Origin: Rhodobacter sp.
GTDB taxonomy: Bacteria > Pseudomonadota > Alphaproteobacteria > Rhodobacterales > Rhodobacteraceae
Direction: 5' to 3'
DNA length: 64,000 bases
Assembly: GCA_027489175.1 (NCBI GenBank)
Contig: JAIYAE010000031.1
Location: 1 to 64,000, forward strand
The position numbers and the translations under genes were made by a program. Every line of letters begins with the position of its first letter. The first letter of the stretch is position 1. Below, one piece after another: positions 19,859 through 32,241 of this stretch. The notes beneath the pieces were generated by a model, which did not search any database, was not told where the DNA came from, and was given only the letters and a program-made list of their open reading frames with translations.

Positions 19859-21532
19859 TTAGAACAACCCTTCAACCTGGCCCAGATCGTTCAGCCGGAT
19901 CACCTCGGCGCTTGGCACCTTGGGCAGGCCAGGCATCGTCATGATCTCACCGCAGATCGCGACAACAAAACCAGCCCCCGCCGACAGCCGCACTTCGCGC
20001 ACCGGGATCGTGAACCCGGTCGGCGCGCCGCGCACGCTCGGGTCCGTGGTGAAGCTGTACTGCGTCTTGGCGATGCAGATCGGCAGATGGCCATAGCCCG
20101 CCGCCTCCCACGTCTTCAACTGGTCGCGGATCGACTTGTCCGCCTCAACCCCATCCGCGCGGTAGATGCCTTTGGCGATGGCTTCGATCTTGGCAAAAAG
20201 GCCCAGGTCGTCCGCGTAAAGCGGCTTGAAGGCCGACGGCCCCTCGGCCAGGCTGACCACCTTCTTCGCCAGTTCCTCAATCCCCGCCGACCCCAAAGCC
20301 CAATGCTTGCACAGGATCGCCTCGGCCCCCTGTTCGGCGACATAGGCCTTGACCGCAGCCACTTCAGCGTCGGTGTCGCTGTAGAAGTGGTTGATCGCCA
20401 CCACCACCGGCAAGCCAAAACCCTTCACGTTGGCGATATGGCGGCCAAGGTTCGGGCAGCCCTTCTGCACGGCCTCCACGTTCTCGGTCCCAAGGTCGGC
20501 CTTCGCCACCCCGCCGTTCATCTTCATCGCCCGGACCGTGGCGACGATGACCGCCGCCGCAGGCTTCAGGCCCGCCTTCCGGCACTTGATGTCAAAGAAC
20601 TTCTCCGCCCCAAGGTCCGCGCCGAACCCGGCTTCGGTGACGACATATTCGCCCAGTTTCAGCGCCGTCTTGGTCGCGATCACGCTGTTGCAGCCATGGG
20701 CAATGTTGGCGAACGGCCCGCCATGCACGAAGGCCGGGTTGTTCTCCAGCGTCTGCACCAGGTTCGGCTGCATCGCGTCCTTCAGCAGCACCGTCATCGC
20801 GCCGTCAGCCTTGATGTCGCGGGCATAGATCGGCTTTTTCTCGCGGGTGTAGGCGACGACAATGTCCCCAAGCCGCTTTTGCAGGTCTTCCAGGTCATTC
20901 GACAGGCAGAGGATCGCCATGACCTCGCTCGCCACCGTGATGTCAAACCCGGTCTGGCGCGGGAAGCCGTTCGCCACCCCGCCCAGGTTCACCACCATGT
21001 CCCGCAGCGCGCGGTCGTTCATGTCCATGACGCGGCGCCAGACGATCCGACGCTCATCGATCTCCAGCTCATTGCCCCAGTAGATGTGGTTGTCGATCAT
21101 CGCCGACAGCAGGTTGTGGGCGCTGGTGATCGCGTGGAAATCGCCGGTGAAGTGAAGGTTCATCTCCTCCATCGGCACGACCTGCGCCATCCCGCCGCCA
21201 GCCGCCCCGCCCTTCATCCCGAAGTTCGGTCCAAGGCTGGCCTCGCGGATGCAGACGACCGCCTTCTTGCCGATCCGGTTCAGCCCGTCGCCCAGACCCA
21301 CCGTCGTCGTGGTCTTGCCTTCGCCCGCCGGCGTCGGGTTGATCGCGGTCACCAGGATCAGCTTGCCATCGGGGCGTCCGGCCAGCGACTTGATGAACTC
21401 TTGTCCCACCTTGGCCTTGTCATGGCCGTAGGGCAGCAGATGCTCAGACGGGATGCCCAGCTTGGCGCCAATCTCCATGATCGGTCGCTTCTTCGCCTCG
21501 CGTGCGATTTCGATGTCGGTCTTGATGGCCAT
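19859..21532 (-). CDS. fhs: Formate--tetrahydrofolate ligase
   Basis: [71 protein letters not shown]. Confidence 0.97.
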   Translation of the reverse strand: MAIKTDIEIAREAKKRPIMEIGAKLGIPSEHLLPYGHDKAKVGQEFIKSLAGRPDGKLILVTAINPTPAGEGKTTTTVGLGDGLNRIGKKAVVCIREASLGPNFGMKGGAAGGGMAQVVPMEEMNLHFTGDFHAITSAHNLLSAMIDNHIYWGNELEIDERRIVWRRVMDMNDRALRDMVVNLGGVANGFPRQTGFDITVASEVMAILCLSNDLEDLQKRLGDIVVAYTREKKPIYARDIKADGAMTVLLKDAMQPNLVQTLENNPAFVHGGPFANIAHGCNSVIATKTALKLGEYVVTEAGFGADLGAEKFFDIKCRKAGLKPAAAVIVATVRAMKMNGGVAKADLGTENVEAVQKGCPNLGRHIANVKGFGLPVVVAINHFYSDTDAEVAAVKAYVAEQGAEAILCKHWALGSAGIEELAKKVVSLAEGPSAFKPLYADDLGLFAKIEAIAKGIYRADGVEADKSIRDQLKTWEAAGYGHLPICIAKTQYSFTTDPSVRGAPTGFTIPVREVRLSAGAGFVVAICGEIMTMPGLPKVPSAEVIRLNDLGQVEGLF

Positions 21533-21736
21533 CTGCGTCCCTCCCCGGAGCGGATTTCTCGTTTGCGACGTGATACCGGGCATTCCCCGCTTGACGAGGC
21601 CGGTTTCCGACCTAAACCCCGCGAAATTCGCCAGCGCCGGTTTCCGAAAGGAAACCCGTCGCTCCAATCGCGGCCGTCCGAGCAATTTGTCTCAAACTTG
21701 CGCTTGCTCTTTCTGAAAACACTGCACCGATAGAAA

Positions 21737-21793
21737 GCCGGTTTCGCCACCGGTTCAAGAAACCGGCGGACCGCGGAGGGTGCGAAACCCTCC
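21737..21793. repeat. Two-hairpin intergenic element (modules A+B), copy 1
   Basis: GCCGGTTTcgccaCCGGTTcaagAAACCGGC followed by GGAGGGT-gcgaa-ACCCTCC; same layout as 34421-34479. Confidence 0.65.
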
Positions 21794-21822
21794 GGGGCCA
21801 GCCGCGCCCAACCACGCCCAGC

Positions 21823-22419
21823 CTAGCCCCGCCAGGCCCGCTGCGCCGGGACATGCAGCACCAGCACATCACCCAGCCGCAAGACGCCCTCACGCTCCAC
21901 CCAGGCGGTCACGCCGCGCTTGCCCGCCGCCGCCCGCTTGAAGCCCTTGCCCATCCCGGGCCGCGCCTTATCGATGGTCACGGCGGGCTCCTGGCAGGGC
22001 AGGTTTTCCATGTCCACGACCAGCGTCACCCCATCCGGCCCCTGCAACCGGCTCGAGGGCGGGACATGCGTGAAATCCGGGATTCCCTCCACCACCAGCG
22101 ACGCGCCAACCCAGGCCCACAGCGCCTCACGGTCCGCACTTTCCAGCCCGATGGTTGCGGCTACCTCGGCCATCTCTTCGGCGCTGACCACGGCCAGTTG
22201 CCGCACGTTGCGGATCGGCGTGCCGCGCTTGTGCTGCTTCAGCACGCGGCTGCACGACGGGCGCGTCTCGCCTGCATGGCTTTCCCCGGCGTAGCCCGCG
22301 AAACTCAACGGCATCTCAGTCAGCGGCACCGACCGGATCACCAGCTTTTCCACCGGGTCAGGTTGCGTGCCCAGCCAGACAACGCGGGCGGTCAGGGTGG
22401 TCGGCATCAGGGCTTGCAT
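21823..22419 (-). CDS. MOSC domain-containing protein
   Basis: Conserved MOSC layout with Cys-containing GETRPSCSRVLKQHKRGTPIRNVRQLAVVS and C-terminal MOSC-like strands. Confidence 0.75.
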   Translation of the reverse strand: MQALMPTTLTARVVWLGTQPDPVEKLVIRSVPLTEMPLSFAGYAGESHAGETRPSCSRVLKQHKRGTPIRNVRQLAVVSAEEMAEVAATIGLESADREALWAWVGASLVVEGIPDFTHVPPSSRLQGPDGVTLVVDMENLPCQEPAVTIDKARPGMGKGFKRAAAGKRGVTAWVEREGVLRLGDVLVLHVPAQRAWRG

Positions 22420-22444
22420 CGGTCTCTCCTGCTAAGGCTGGCGG

Positions 22445-23422
22445 CTAAAGCCATTTCTTCCACCGAAAGATCGCCCAGGGCACCACGGCTGACAGCACCA
22501 TAGCCCCCAGGGCGGCGGGATATCCCCAGGTTTCATCCAGTTCCGGCATGTGAACGAAGTTCATTCCGTAAATGCTGGCGATCAGCGTGGGCGGCAGGAA
22601 GACGAAGGCCACGACCGAGAAGACCTTGATGATGTCCGACTGCCGGATGTTGATGACCCCCAGCGTGGCATCCAGCAGAAACCTGATCTTGTCGGTCTGC
22701 ACAGCCGTCGCTTCGCGCAGTGACCGGATGTCCTGCAGAAGCGTCCGCACGGTCGACCGCTCGCCCGGCTTCAAGGGAAGTCCTCCGGGCAGGTCCTGGG
22801 TGATCGACAGATGCCCCACCAGCCGCTGGATCGTGCCAAGGCTTTCACCGACCTTGCCGTTCAGATCCTCCGCCCGGCCGATCCGCTGCAGCACGACGCC
22901 CAGCGTCTCACCCTTGCCCGAGGGGCGGTGCGCCGCGAAAATCGCCTTGGAAAGCGCGTCCAGCTTGCGTGCCTCGCCCTCCAGAATATCCGCCAGCCGG
23001 TCAACGGCTGCCTCCAAAAGGCCAAGCAGCGTGTCCAGCCCGCTGTCCAGCCGGGTGTCATGCTTGGCAGCCCAATCGGCGAAATGCGTGAACGACCCCG
23101 GATGGTGGTAGTGCACCGTCACCAGCCGGTCGGCCAGAACCACAAAGGTCACCGGGCCGATCTCGGTTTCCCGCGCTTCGACCGTGGCCACGATCTGCGC
23201 GGTCAGGAACAGCACGCCCCCTTCGCGGTAGATGCGCGAGGAGATTTCGATCTCCTGCATGTCTTCCCGCGTAGGGACACCAATCCCCAGCGCCGCCTCA
23301 ACCGCCTCTTCTTCGGCAAGGGTGGGGGCCTCAAGGTCGATCCACAGCGCATTGCGCAGATGGTCATGGTCAAGGTCCATCCGCAAAAGCCGGTTGCCGC
23401 TGGACTTGAAGGCCGTGATCAT
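22445..23422 (-). CDS. CorA-family divalent cation transporter
   Basis: C-terminal IYGMNFVHMPELDETWGYP (GMN motif) and two C-terminal TM helices. Confidence 0.93.
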   Translation of the reverse strand: MITAFKSSGNRLLRMDLDHDHLRNALWIDLEAPTLAEEEAVEAALGIGVPTREDMQEIEISSRIYREGGVLFLTAQIVATVEARETEIGPVTFVVLADRLVTVHYHHPGSFTHFADWAAKHDTRLDSGLDTLLGLLEAAVDRLADILEGEARKLDALSKAIFAAHRPSGKGETLGVVLQRIGRAEDLNGKVGESLGTIQRLVGHLSITQDLPGGLPLKPGERSTVRTLLQDIRSLREATAVQTDKIRFLLDATLGVINIRQSDIIKVFSVVAFVFLPPTLIASIYGMNFVHMPELDETWGYPAALGAMVLSAVVPWAIFRWKKWL

Positions 23423-23476
23423 GCCGCATCCTCGCTCGTGTCGGGCGAAACCCTAGCCAACGGGCCGGAAAAGCGA

Positions 23477-23502
23477 AAGGCCCCGCACGGGTGCGGGGCC
23501 TT
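23477..23502 (-). terminator. Terminator of ftsH
   Basis: AAGGCCCCGCAC-gg-GTGCGGGGCCTT, 12-bp stem just 3' of the ftsH stop; minus strand continues TTCGCTTTTCC. Confidence 0.75.
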
Positions 23503-23521
23503 CACAATCAGCGCCATGCTG

Positions 23522-25447
<1,926 letters not shown>

Positions 25448-25524
25448 AAGGCATCTCCCGAATATGCCGCACGTCCGAGATCGGAAGCGGCCTTGCACAG
25501 AAGATAGTCAGTTTGTCGCCCGGT

Positions 25525-26715
25525 TCAATGCGATAACAGGGCCACATGAAAGCTGGGCGTGCATGTCGCAGTGCCTAAGCCAAACCCCGCCGCCGGTGCC
25601 GCGATCAGAACGGCGCCTTGCCAGAGGGCGGGCGTCACTTCCAGCACCTGCCGGGGCAGGCCAAGGCTGCGCCAGTCGGGGCATTGCCGCAGGCCCGCAG
25701 GCCCCAGTGCGCGCACCTCACCGAAAGGCCCGGTCACCTGCCAGCGCCCGTCCCAAAGGCCCGCCTCCATCCCGCGCAGGTCCCGCGCCTCACGCAGGAT
25801 CCAGCCATTTTGGCAGCGGCACCCCTGCAGCGTCGCGGTCCGCCCCCCGGCCAAAGCCGCGCGGAACCGCGCCAAGGCGTCAGCCCGGGGCAGATAGTCC
25901 CCGTGTGACAGCCAACCCACGGCCCGCGCCAAAAGCTGACGCTGAACCTCCAAGGGCTGATCCCAAAGGCCCGCATCCACCCGCAGCGCCCCAGCAGCTT
26001 CGGTCACATGCGCCGCCGCCGCCGCCCGTACCTGCACCGCCAGCGCCTCTTGCACCTGCGCCAGATGCCCGGCCACCTCGGCCAGCCCCGCCGCACTGAT
26101 CCCAAGCGGGCTTAGGGCCGCCAGCACCCGCCGCGCCCGCGTGCGGGTGAAGCGCGGGTTGTCGTTCGTCGGGTCCTCGGCCCAAGCGATGCCTTGCCCC
26201 GCCAGCCAGTCGCGCAACGCTTCCCGGCCGGTGTCCAAAAGCGGGCGGTGAAAGGTCACGCCCCCTTCCACCCACTGCCGCCGCATCCCCGACAGCCCGG
26301 AAATCCCCGCAACCCGCGCAAGGCCCATGAGCAGCGTCTCGGCCTGATCGTCCTGCGTATGGCCCAAAGCCACATGCGCCAGCCCCCGATCCCGCGCCCA
26401 GGCCGCAATCAACGCCATCCGTGCCCGCCTGCCCACGTCCATCAGGTTGCCACTGACCGGCCCATGGTCCCAGACCCGCACCTGATGCGGCACCCCAAGC
26501 CGCGCACAGGCGGCCGCGACACCCGCCGCCTCAGCCGCACTTTCCAGGCGCAGTCGGTGGTCAACCGTCACCGCCTCAACCGTCAAACCCGCCCGTACCG
26601 CCAGATGCAAAAGGGCGGTGGAATCCCCACCGCCCGACACCGCAATTCCAATCGTCTGGCCCGCAGGAAGCGCCGCCCTGACCCGCTCAACCAGCCCGTC
26701 CGCGCCTACTGGCAC
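25525..26715 (-). CDS. tilS: tRNA(Ile)-lysidine synthase
   Basis: IGIAVSGGGDSTALLHLA PP-loop; LGHTQDDQAETLLMGLARVAGISGLSGM. Confidence 0.95.
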   Translation of the reverse strand: MPVGADGLVERVRAALPAGQTIGIAVSGGGDSTALLHLAVRAGLTVEAVTVDHRLRLESAAEAAGVAAACARLGVPHQVRVWDHGPVSGNLMDVGRRARMALIAAWARDRGLAHVALGHTQDDQAETLLMGLARVAGISGLSGMRRQWVEGGVTFHRPLLDTGREALRDWLAGQGIAWAEDPTNDNPRFTRTRARRVLAALSPLGISAAGLAEVAGHLAQVQEALAVQVRAAAAAHVTEAAGALRVDAGLWDQPLEVQRQLLARAVGWLSHGDYLPRADALARFRAALAGGRTATLQGCRCQNGWILREARDLRGMEAGLWDGRWQVTGPFGEVRALGPAGLRQCPDWRSLGLPRQVLEVTPALWQGAVLIAAPAAGFGLGTATCTPSFHVALLSH

Positions 26716-27539
26716 CCCAGACCTTGCATCGACACGGTGGCCTGGGTCGCGGCAATGCTGGCGGGATAGCGCACGCCCACTTCGCCCAAGGTCACGCAGG
26801 CCTCTTGCACCTGGCCCAGCGTGCCAAGACCCTGCCCCAGCTTCAGTAGGGCGTCCGGCGCAATCGGCCCCTCGGGGGCGGCGGTGAATGCGTCCAGATA
26901 GGCCCGCGCGGCATTCGACGTCTCGCCCAGACTGGTCAGCGCCTCCCCCCGCAGGAACAGCGCCTCCTGGGTCAGCGGTCCGCCAGGATAGGATTGGGCA
27001 AAGGTCGCAAAGAGCGCTTCAGCACCGCGAAAGTCACCGGTGCCGAGCACCTCCTTGGCCCGGTCAAAGTCTGCCTGTTCGCTGACGGCAAGTTCCGCCC
27101 CCCCGGCGGCTGGGGCGGGGTCAGTCACCACCGGTGCTGCGACGGCGCCACCTGAGGCAGTCCCGCCGCCCAAAACCGACGTCGCGCCCAGCGTGGTCAC
27201 ATCGCAGCCTTCGGTCACTTCGCACAGCCGGTATTCGATATCGCCGATCCGGTTGGTGCCATCGGCGACCACGCGGTTGAGTTTCAGCTCCACCTCTTCG
27301 GTCCGCGCGGTCAGGCGCGACAGTTCCGCCTCGATCGTGTCCATCCGTTGCAGCGCATCACCGCCTGCAGCCCCGGTGGCTGCCGCCCCGCTTGAGACAA
27401 GCTCGGCCTTAAGGGCGTTGAACTCGGCCGCAAGACCGGCCAGCTCGGCCCGGATGTCGGCCAGCGTTTGCGTGCGGTCCTGCGCCACCGCCGCGAAGGG
27501 CAGAAGCGCAAGCACCAGACCAAGGCGGAGTGCCTTCAT
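26706..27539 (-). CDS. cpoB: Tol-Pal system protein YbgF/CpoB
   Basis: Signal peptide, coiled coil, C-terminal TPR-like repeats; position next to pal/tolB. Confidence 0.9.
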   Translation of the reverse strand: MKALRLGLVLALLPFAAVAQDRTQTLADIRAELAGLAAEFNALKAELVSSGAAATGAAGGDALQRMDTIEAELSRLTARTEEVELKLNRVVADGTNRIGDIEYRLCEVTEGCDVTTLGATSVLGGGTASGGAVAAPVVTDPAPAAGGAELAVSEQADFDRAKEVLGTGDFRGAEALFATFAQSYPGGPLTQEALFLRGEALTSLGETSNAARAYLDAFTAAPEGPIAPDALLKLGQGLGTLGQVQEACVTLGEVGVRYPASIAATQATVSMQGLGCQ

Positions 27540-27543
27540 CGCG

Positions 27544-28071
27544 TCAGACCCCGGCGCCAGCCGAAAGCACCGTCACGGCGCGGCGGTTCTTCATGTAGCA
27601 TTCCTCGGTCGAGCAGACCTCGATCGGGCGCTCCTTGCCATAGCTGATGGTGCGCAGACGGTTGGCCGGCACACCCTGGCTGATCAGGAAGTTCTGCACC
27701 GCCGCCGCACGCCGCGCGCCCAAGGCAAGGTTGTATTCCCGCGTGCCCTGTTCGTCCGCGTGGCCTTCGATGATCGCGGCATAGCCGGTGTTGGTCATCA
27801 GCCACTGCGCCTGCGCCGTCAGCACCGCACGGCCTTCGGGCGAGATCGTGGACTGGTCCACCGCAAACAGCACCCGGTCACCAACGCGCTGGTTGAAATA
27901 GGCAATCGACGTCGGGTTGTTCGGATCGCCCAGACCCGTCGTGTCAATGCCGCCCGCTCCGCCGGGGCCACCCGCCCCACCCGGGCCGCCCGCGCCATAG
28001 CGGTCAGGATTGTTACAGGCCGCCAGCGCCAAGCTTGCGACCACCAGAAGCGATTTCACGGCAAGAGTCAT
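27544..28071 (-). CDS. pal: Peptidoglycan-associated lipoprotein
   Basis: MTLAVKSLLVVASLALAACNN lipobox; OmpA-like IIEGHADEQGTREYNLALGARRAAAVQNFL. Confidence 0.97.
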   Translation of the reverse strand: MTLAVKSLLVVASLALAACNNPDRYGAGGPGGAGGPGGAGGIDTTGLGDPNNPTSIAYFNQRVGDRVLFAVDQSTISPEGRAVLTAQAQWLMTNTGYAAIIEGHADEQGTREYNLALGARRAAAVQNFLISQGVPANRLRTISYGKERPIEVCSTEECYMKNRRAVTVLSAGAGV

Positions 28072-28152
28072 GGAGTTCTTCCTTCTTATTGGCTCGATTG
28101 CGGTCAGACTATCAGCTTTGGCCCCGCATGGGAATCGGGGCCAGGTCACGTT

Positions 28153-29505
28153 TTATGGCAAAAGCGGCGACCAGGCGGGGTCCGAGGCCGGGCCTTCCGT
28201 CGGGATCTGCTTCAGGTTGCGCCCGGTGATATCGACCGACCACAGGGTCGCCTGACCGCCCGCCCCGCTGGTTTCGCGGGTGAACATCAGGACCCGGCCG
28301 TTCGGGGCCCAGGTCGGGCCCTCGTCCAGGAAGCTGGCGGTCAGAAGGCGCTCTTCGCTGCCATCGGTGCGCATCACGCCGATGTGGAAGCGGCCCTCGT
28401 TCTGCTTGGTGAAGGCGATCAGGTCGCCCCGCGGGCTCCAGACCGGGGTGCCGTAACGCCCCGCCCCACCGGAAATCCGCGTCCCCTCGCCGCCCGATGC
28501 GGGCATGACATAGATCTGCGGCGATCCGGTCCGGTCAGATTCAAACACGATCTGGCTGCCGTCCGGGCTGAAGCTGGGCGCCGTTTCAATCGATGGCGCG
28601 TTGGTCAGCTGCGACAACCCGCCCGAAGACAGGTTCAACGCGTAGATGTCGGTATTCCCGCCCCGCTCCAGACTGAACACCACTGTCCCGCCATCCGGGC
28701 TGAACCGCGGCGCAAAGGTCATCGTGCCCGGCTGTTCGTCCAAAGACTGCCGCGCAAGCGAGGCCACATCCAGAAGCGTGATGCGCGGAAAGCCGGACTC
28801 GTAGCTCGTGTAAAGGATCCGGTCCCCCGACGGCGAAAAGCGCGGCGCGAGGACGATGGCGGAACTGTCGGTCAGATAGGCCACATTGGCCCCGTCATAA
28901 TCCATCACCGCCAGCCGCTTCAGCCGCTGGTTCTTCGGCCCGGACTCGCTGACGAACACCACGCGGCTGTCGAAATAGCCGCCCTCGCCGGTGATCTTGG
29001 AATAGACCACATCGGCCACCTTGTGCGCCATCCGCCGCCAGCCTTGGGTCGTGCCCGCAAACTGCAGCGCGGCCCCTTCCATCACCTGCCCGTTGAACAC
29101 ATCATAGGCGCGGAACTTCACCGTGATCCGGTCGCCCGAGACACTCACCGCCCCGGTGATCAGCACCTGCGCGTTGATCGCCTTCCAGTCCTCGAACGCG
29201 ACCGGCGCATCAAATCCGGTGATCCGGCTGATGTAAGCCTCTTCGCCTATGGTGCGGAAGAACCCGGTGCCTTCCAGGTCCGACTGCACCACCCGTCCGA
29301 TTTCCCGCGCATATTCCCCTGCGCCGCCTTCATCAATGAAGGTCGGAATGGCAATCGGCATCGGCTCGATCACGCCAGGACCGATGACAATCCGCGGCGG
29401 GGCGTTCTGCGCCAAGACGGGGGTGACCCCGGTCAGCGTCAGGCCCACGATCAGGGCCAAAAGGGTTCGCAAGACTGCTCTCATCGGGTTCAAGCTCCGT
29501 TTCAT
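28153..29505 (-). CDS. tolB: Tol-Pal system beta-propeller protein TolB
   Basis: Repeated [16 protein letters not shown] blades; Tol operon position. Confidence 0.96.
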   Translation of the reverse strand: MKRSLNPMRAVLRTLLALIVGLTLTGVTPVLAQNAPPRIVIGPGVIEPMPIAIPTFIDEGGAGEYAREIGRVVQSDLEGTGFFRTIGEEAYISRITGFDAPVAFEDWKAINAQVLITGAVSVSGDRITVKFRAYDVFNGQVMEGAALQFAGTTQGWRRMAHKVADVVYSKITGEGGYFDSRVVFVSESGPKNQRLKRLAVMDYDGANVAYLTDSSAIVLAPRFSPSGDRILYTSYESGFPRITLLDVASLARQSLDEQPGTMTFAPRFSPDGGTVVFSLERGGNTDIYALNLSSGGLSQLTNAPSIETAPSFSPDGSQIVFESDRTGSPQIYVMPASGGEGTRISGGAGRYGTPVWSPRGDLIAFTKQNEGRFHIGVMRTDGSEERLLTASFLDEGPTWAPNGRVLMFTRETSGAGGQATLWSVDITGRNLKQIPTEGPASDPAWSPLLP

Positions 29506-29608
29506 TTGTGTCATTGCCCGGCCCAAGGCCGGGTGGATAGCAGAACCTCAGGGACAACCGCCCCATCGGCAAAAGGTTGCACGTTGACGGTCGATTTTGG
29601 CAAATCGG

Positions 29609-30823
29609 TCATCGCAAGGTCATCCCGTTGGCGTCGAAGACCAGGTCCAGCACCTGCCAGGTGTCATACTTCTCGGGCGGCAGCGGCAGGCCACCGTCGG
29701 CATAGGCCCGGTTTACCGCCCGCTGTGCGGTCTGGAAAAGCTGGTCGATGGCGGTTTGCGTCGGGCCATCCGCCTCAATCAACTCAAACCCGGTCGGGCG
29801 CCCGTCCGGGCCAAAGCTGACCCGGATCACCACCATGGTCCGCAGCGTATCGGTCGAAGACGCCCCCAGGTTCCACTTCCGCGCGATGGCCGAGGAGATG
29901 TTGCCCATCTCGCCCCCCGTCAACGGCGGGCCCTGCGGCAGGGCCTGCCCGCCAGTTTCAACAGGCTCATCAACCGGTTCATCCGATGCTTCATCCAGCA
30001 GCGCGGCAATTGCGTCTTCCGTCGCCTGATCGTCCACCGGCTGTTCGGCTGGGTCCTCAACCGGCTCTTCCACCGGATCGGCTGCTTCTTCGACCGGCTC
30101 CGCCGCCGCCACCTCAACCTCCGGCTCGGCCACCGGGTCAGGCCGCTCTGGCCGAGACCTTGGCCGGATCGAGGTGGTCATCCCCGTCGCCTCGGTCTGG
30201 TCCTGGTTCGCTTCGGTCTCCAGCACGTCGCCGGTGTCTTCCGCAACGGTTTCCTCGGTGGGCGTCTCTTGCACGATCTCCGCCTCGGCCGGCTCATCGC
30301 TGACCGCAGGCGTCGGCGTGTCGGAGGTTTCGGCCTCGGTCTCAACCTCCACCGGGCTGGGGGCCACGATCTCTGCCGCCTCCGGCAAAGGCTGTTCCTC
30401 GGTCGAAGGCGAAGGCAGCGCCTGTTCCTCTTCCGCCGCCGGGGCGATGGGTTCGGGTTCGGGCAATGGCTCCGGTTCGGGCAAAGGCTCCGGCTCGGGT
30501 TCCGGAATGGGTTCGGGTTCCGGCAAGGGTTCCGGCTCCGGCAAGGGCTCCGGCTCGGGTTCGGGCAAAGGTTCGGGCTCGGGCTCGGGCTCGGGCTCCG
30601 GCCGCGCCTGCGGTCGCACCGGGGCGGTTTCCTCCGAGGGCGTCGGGGTCGAGGCGGCCTGCAACAGATCAAATTCGTCGCTGGTGATCGTCGAGGCGGT
30701 CATGGTGATTGTTTCAGGCGGCTTGTCCGCAGCAAACAGCCAGTCGCCGACCAGCACCCAGAGGATCACCCCCAGATGCCCGACCGCCGACACCACTGTT
30801 CCCGTCTGAAAGCGCCTCTCCAT
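29609..30823 (-). CDS. tolA: TolA-like cell envelope protein with Pro-Glu repeat linker
   Basis: N-terminal TM, long ([11 protein letters not shown])n linker, C-terminal TolA/TonB-like domain ([44 protein letters not shown]); sits between tolR and tolB. Confidence 0.88.
   Translation of the reverse strand: MERRFQTGTVVSAVGHLGVILWVLVGDWLFAADKPPETITMTASTITSDEFDLLQAASTPTPSEETAPVRPQARPEPEPEPEPEPLPEPEPEPLPEPEPLPEPEPIPEPEPEPLPEPEPLPEPEPIAPAAEEEQALPSPSTEEQPLPEAAEIVAPSPVEVETEAETSDTPTPAVSDEPAEAEIVQETPTEETVAEDTGDVLETEANQDQTEATGMTTSIRPRSRPERPDPVAEPEVEVAAAEPVEEAADPVEEPVEDPAEQPVDDQATEDAIAALLDEASDEPVDEPVETGGQALPQGPPLTGGEMGNISSAIARKWNLGASSTDTLRTMVVIRVSFGPDGRPTGFELIEADGPTQTAIDQLFQTAQRAVNRAYADGGLPLPPEKYDTWQVLDLVFDANGMTLR
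30430..30605. repeat. Low-complexity Pro-Glu coding repeat inside tolA
   Basis: Plus-strand gg(c/t)tc(c/g)gg(t/c) hexamer-like iterations encoding [31 protein letters not shown] on the minus strand. Confidence 0.85.
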
Positions 30824-30828
30824 CAGCC

Positions 30829-31323
30829 TCAGCCGCCGTCATTTCCGGTATTGGACGCATCCCCCGCCCCAAGGCTTGGGGCCGCGGCATCGGTGACAAA
30901 GGCAATCTCGTTGAACCCGCCCGCATTCAGGGCACCCATCACCTGCGCCACCCGCTCATAGGCCACCGCCCCGTCGGCGCGCAGGTAGATTTTCTTCGAC
31001 GTCCGCTCGGCCGCGATGGCCTGCAGCTTGCCGATCATCTCGGCATCGGCAACCTCGGTCGTCTGGATCGCCAGCCGTCCATCCGCCGTGACCGTCACGG
31101 TCAGCGGCTCTTCCTGTTCGGTCGGCAAGGCCGCCGCCGCCGTCTTCGGCAGTTCCACCGGCACGCCCACCGTCAACATGGGGGCTGCCACCATGAAGAT
31201 GATCAGCAGCACCAGCATCACGTCGACCATCGGCGTGATGTTGATCTCGCTCATCGCGGCTGACCGACCGCGGCGTCGGCGGCCGCGCCCACCCCCAGAC
31301 GATCCTGATGCGCCCATGCCCAT
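30829..31323 (-). CDS. tolR: ExbD/TolR biopolymer transport protein
   Basis: [38 protein letters not shown]. Confidence 0.96.
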   Translation of the reverse strand: MGMGASGSSGGGRGRRRRGRSAAMSEINITPMVDVMLVLLIIFMVAAPMLTVGVPVELPKTAAAALPTEQEEPLTVTVTADGRLAIQTTEVADAEMIGKLQAIAAERTSKKIYLRADGAVAYERVAQVMGALNAGGFNEIAFVTDAAAPSLGAGDASNTGNDGG

Positions 31324-31326
31324 GGC

Positions 31327-32022
31327 TTACGCGTCCAGCTGGCGCGACAGGATCGTCGCGAATTCATCGGCAAAGGCCTCATAGCCCCCGATCACCCGGT
31401 CATTGTCCGCCGACAACTTGTTGTAAAAGACTGCCGCCGGAATGGCCGCGACCAGACCCACGCCGGTGGCCAATAGCGCCTCGGCGATCCCGGGGGCCAC
31501 CACGGCAAGACTGGTGTTCTGGCTGATGGCGATCTGCTCAAAGCTGTGCTTGATCCCCCAGACCGTGCCAAAGAGACCGATGAACGTTGCGGTTGACCCG
31601 GTCGTCGCTAGAAAGCTTACGCCCCGGTTCAGCACTTCGCTTTCCCGCGCGATGGCCACATTCATCGCCCGGTCGATCCGGCTTTGCGCCCCCGCGATCA
31701 ACCCGCCATCCTGCTTGTGGCTGCGCCGCCACTCCAGCATCCCGGCCGCAAAGATCTTTTCCGACGGCCCTTGCGGGTCCGGGCCGATCTTTTCGAAAAG
31801 CTCGTCCAGGGGTTCCCCCGACCAGAACGCCCGGTCAAAAACCTCCGCCTCGGCCTTTGCCTTGCGCAAGACCAGGTGCTTCTGGATGATGATCGCCCAT
31901 GACCAGAACGACATGATCAGCAGCATCAGCATGACGATCTTCACCGTCAGCGTTGCGCGTGCAAACAAGGCGAGCATGGAGAAATCAATCTCCTGCGCCA
32001 CCGCAAGTGTTTCCGTATCCAT
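31327..32022 (-). CDS. tolQ: Tol-Pal system proton channel subunit TolQ
   Basis: GLFGTVWGIKHSFEQIAISQNTSLAVVAPGIAEALLATGVGLVAAIPAAVFYNKL. Confidence 0.96.
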   Translation of the reverse strand: MDTETLAVAQEIDFSMLALFARATLTVKIVMLMLLIMSFWSWAIIIQKHLVLRKAKAEAEVFDRAFWSGEPLDELFEKIGPDPQGPSEKIFAAGMLEWRRSHKQDGGLIAGAQSRIDRAMNVAIARESEVLNRGVSFLATTGSTATFIGLFGTVWGIKHSFEQIAISQNTSLAVVAPGIAEALLATGVGLVAAIPAAVFYNKLSADNDRVIGGYEAFADEFATILSRQLDA

Positions 32023-32179
32023 TCCGCCTGCTCTTGTTATCGGGCCGTTGATCGACCCCGTTAGCGCTGATTCTATCAAGATTGCAGGGGGAATGCCAAC
32101 ACAATGCCGTGGCCGGCGGGCTTTCGCTGCAAGGTGACGGAAGATGTCATGGGCGCGGGGACGCCCCCGACCACAAGCG

Positions 32180-32213
32180 CTTTCATTCTGGCCAAAATAT
32201 CCCCGCCGTAGGC
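32180..32213. repeat. 34-nt intergenic motif (module T), copy 2
   Basis: CTTTCATTCTGGCCAAAATATCCCCGCCGTAGGC; 32/34 identical to 8496-adjacent copy at 8495-8529 region. Confidence 0.75.
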
Positions 32214-32241
32214 ATCGCCGCCAGCCAAGCCGCGCGCCCGG

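Noticed and set aside
27040-29820. 926-aa plus-strand ORF across cpoB/pal/tolB
   Set aside because: Antisense to three well-supported Tol-Pal genes; the translation is Arg/Gly/His-rich with no domain. It is a typical high-GC third-position artefact.
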